Below are positions 63,995 through 64,000 of a DNA stretch of 64,000 nt, in pieces. Origin of the DNA: Synaphobranchus kaupii (Eukaryota; Chordata; Actinopteri; Anguilliformes; Synaphobranchidae). The first letter of the stretch is position 1, and every line of letters begins with the position of its first letter. The notes beneath the pieces are model-generated. The model did no database searches, was not told the DNA's origin, and was given only the letters and a program-made list of their open reading frames with translations. Location of the stretch: NCBI GenBank assembly GCA_029718625.1, contig CM056388.1:1808651-1872650 (forward strand), given 5' to 3'. Both the position numbers and the translations under genes were made by a program.

Positions 63995-64000
63995 CATCTA

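Overview
This is vertebrate genomic DNA, almost certainly from a ray-finned (teleost) fish. The protein-coding content is split into short exons with canonical GT/AG borders. The rest is intron and intergenic DNA full of fish-type transposons (an L2-like LINE, a Rex1-like LINE tail, hAT, piggyBac-like and Tc1-like elements) and an unusually large number of minisatellites. The species cannot be named from the sequence. A 500-base run of N (17402-17901) is a scaffold gap.

Two genes are supported, both on the minus strand and both cut by the window edges. (1) Positions about 4-15832 hold nine exons of an oxysterol-binding-protein-related gene, best matched to osbpl5 (ORP5). They cover the acidic linker and most of the lipid-transfer domain, including the EQVSHHPP signature. 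The 3' end lies off the left edge. The PH-domain exons that should lie upstream (above 15832) were not found and may be in the gap. (2) Positions 58057-63672 hold the last seven exons of an R3-type receptor tyrosine phosphatase, best matched to ptprj (DEP-1). They encode one catalytic domain with the KNRY, WPDHG and HCSAGVGRTGT motifs. Its stop codon is at 58057 and the ectodomain lies off the right edge.

Layout: 0-16 kb, osbpl5 exons, with an L2 LINE inserted antisense in one intron and a 4.5-kb 50-bp minisatellite filling another. 16-32 kb, LINE tail, gap, possible conserved non-coding DNA, a hAT remnant, MITEs and several tandem arrays. 32-44 kb, more arrays, a 1.5-kb fold-back element, a piggyBac-type MITE that contains a minisatellite, and a CpG-dense segment near 43.6 kb that could be an osbpl5 promoter. 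44-58 kb, intergenic: a tRNA-like SINE, long arrays and a tandemly duplicated 1-kb element with hairpins. 58-64 kb, ptprj exons with arrays and MITEs in the introns.

The most interesting observation is the minisatellite at about 9440-13990. Its 50-bp unit is exactly the last 31 nt of an osbpl5 exon plus the first 19 nt of the following intron. The intron therefore carries about 90 tandem copies of its own 5' splice site. A second is a pair of hairpins (52920-52962 and 53969-54011) in two tandem element copies, whose stems differ at three positions with every change compensated. Tandem arrays together cover roughly one sixth of the window. Several grew from identifiable edges (an exon/intron border, transposon terminal repeats).
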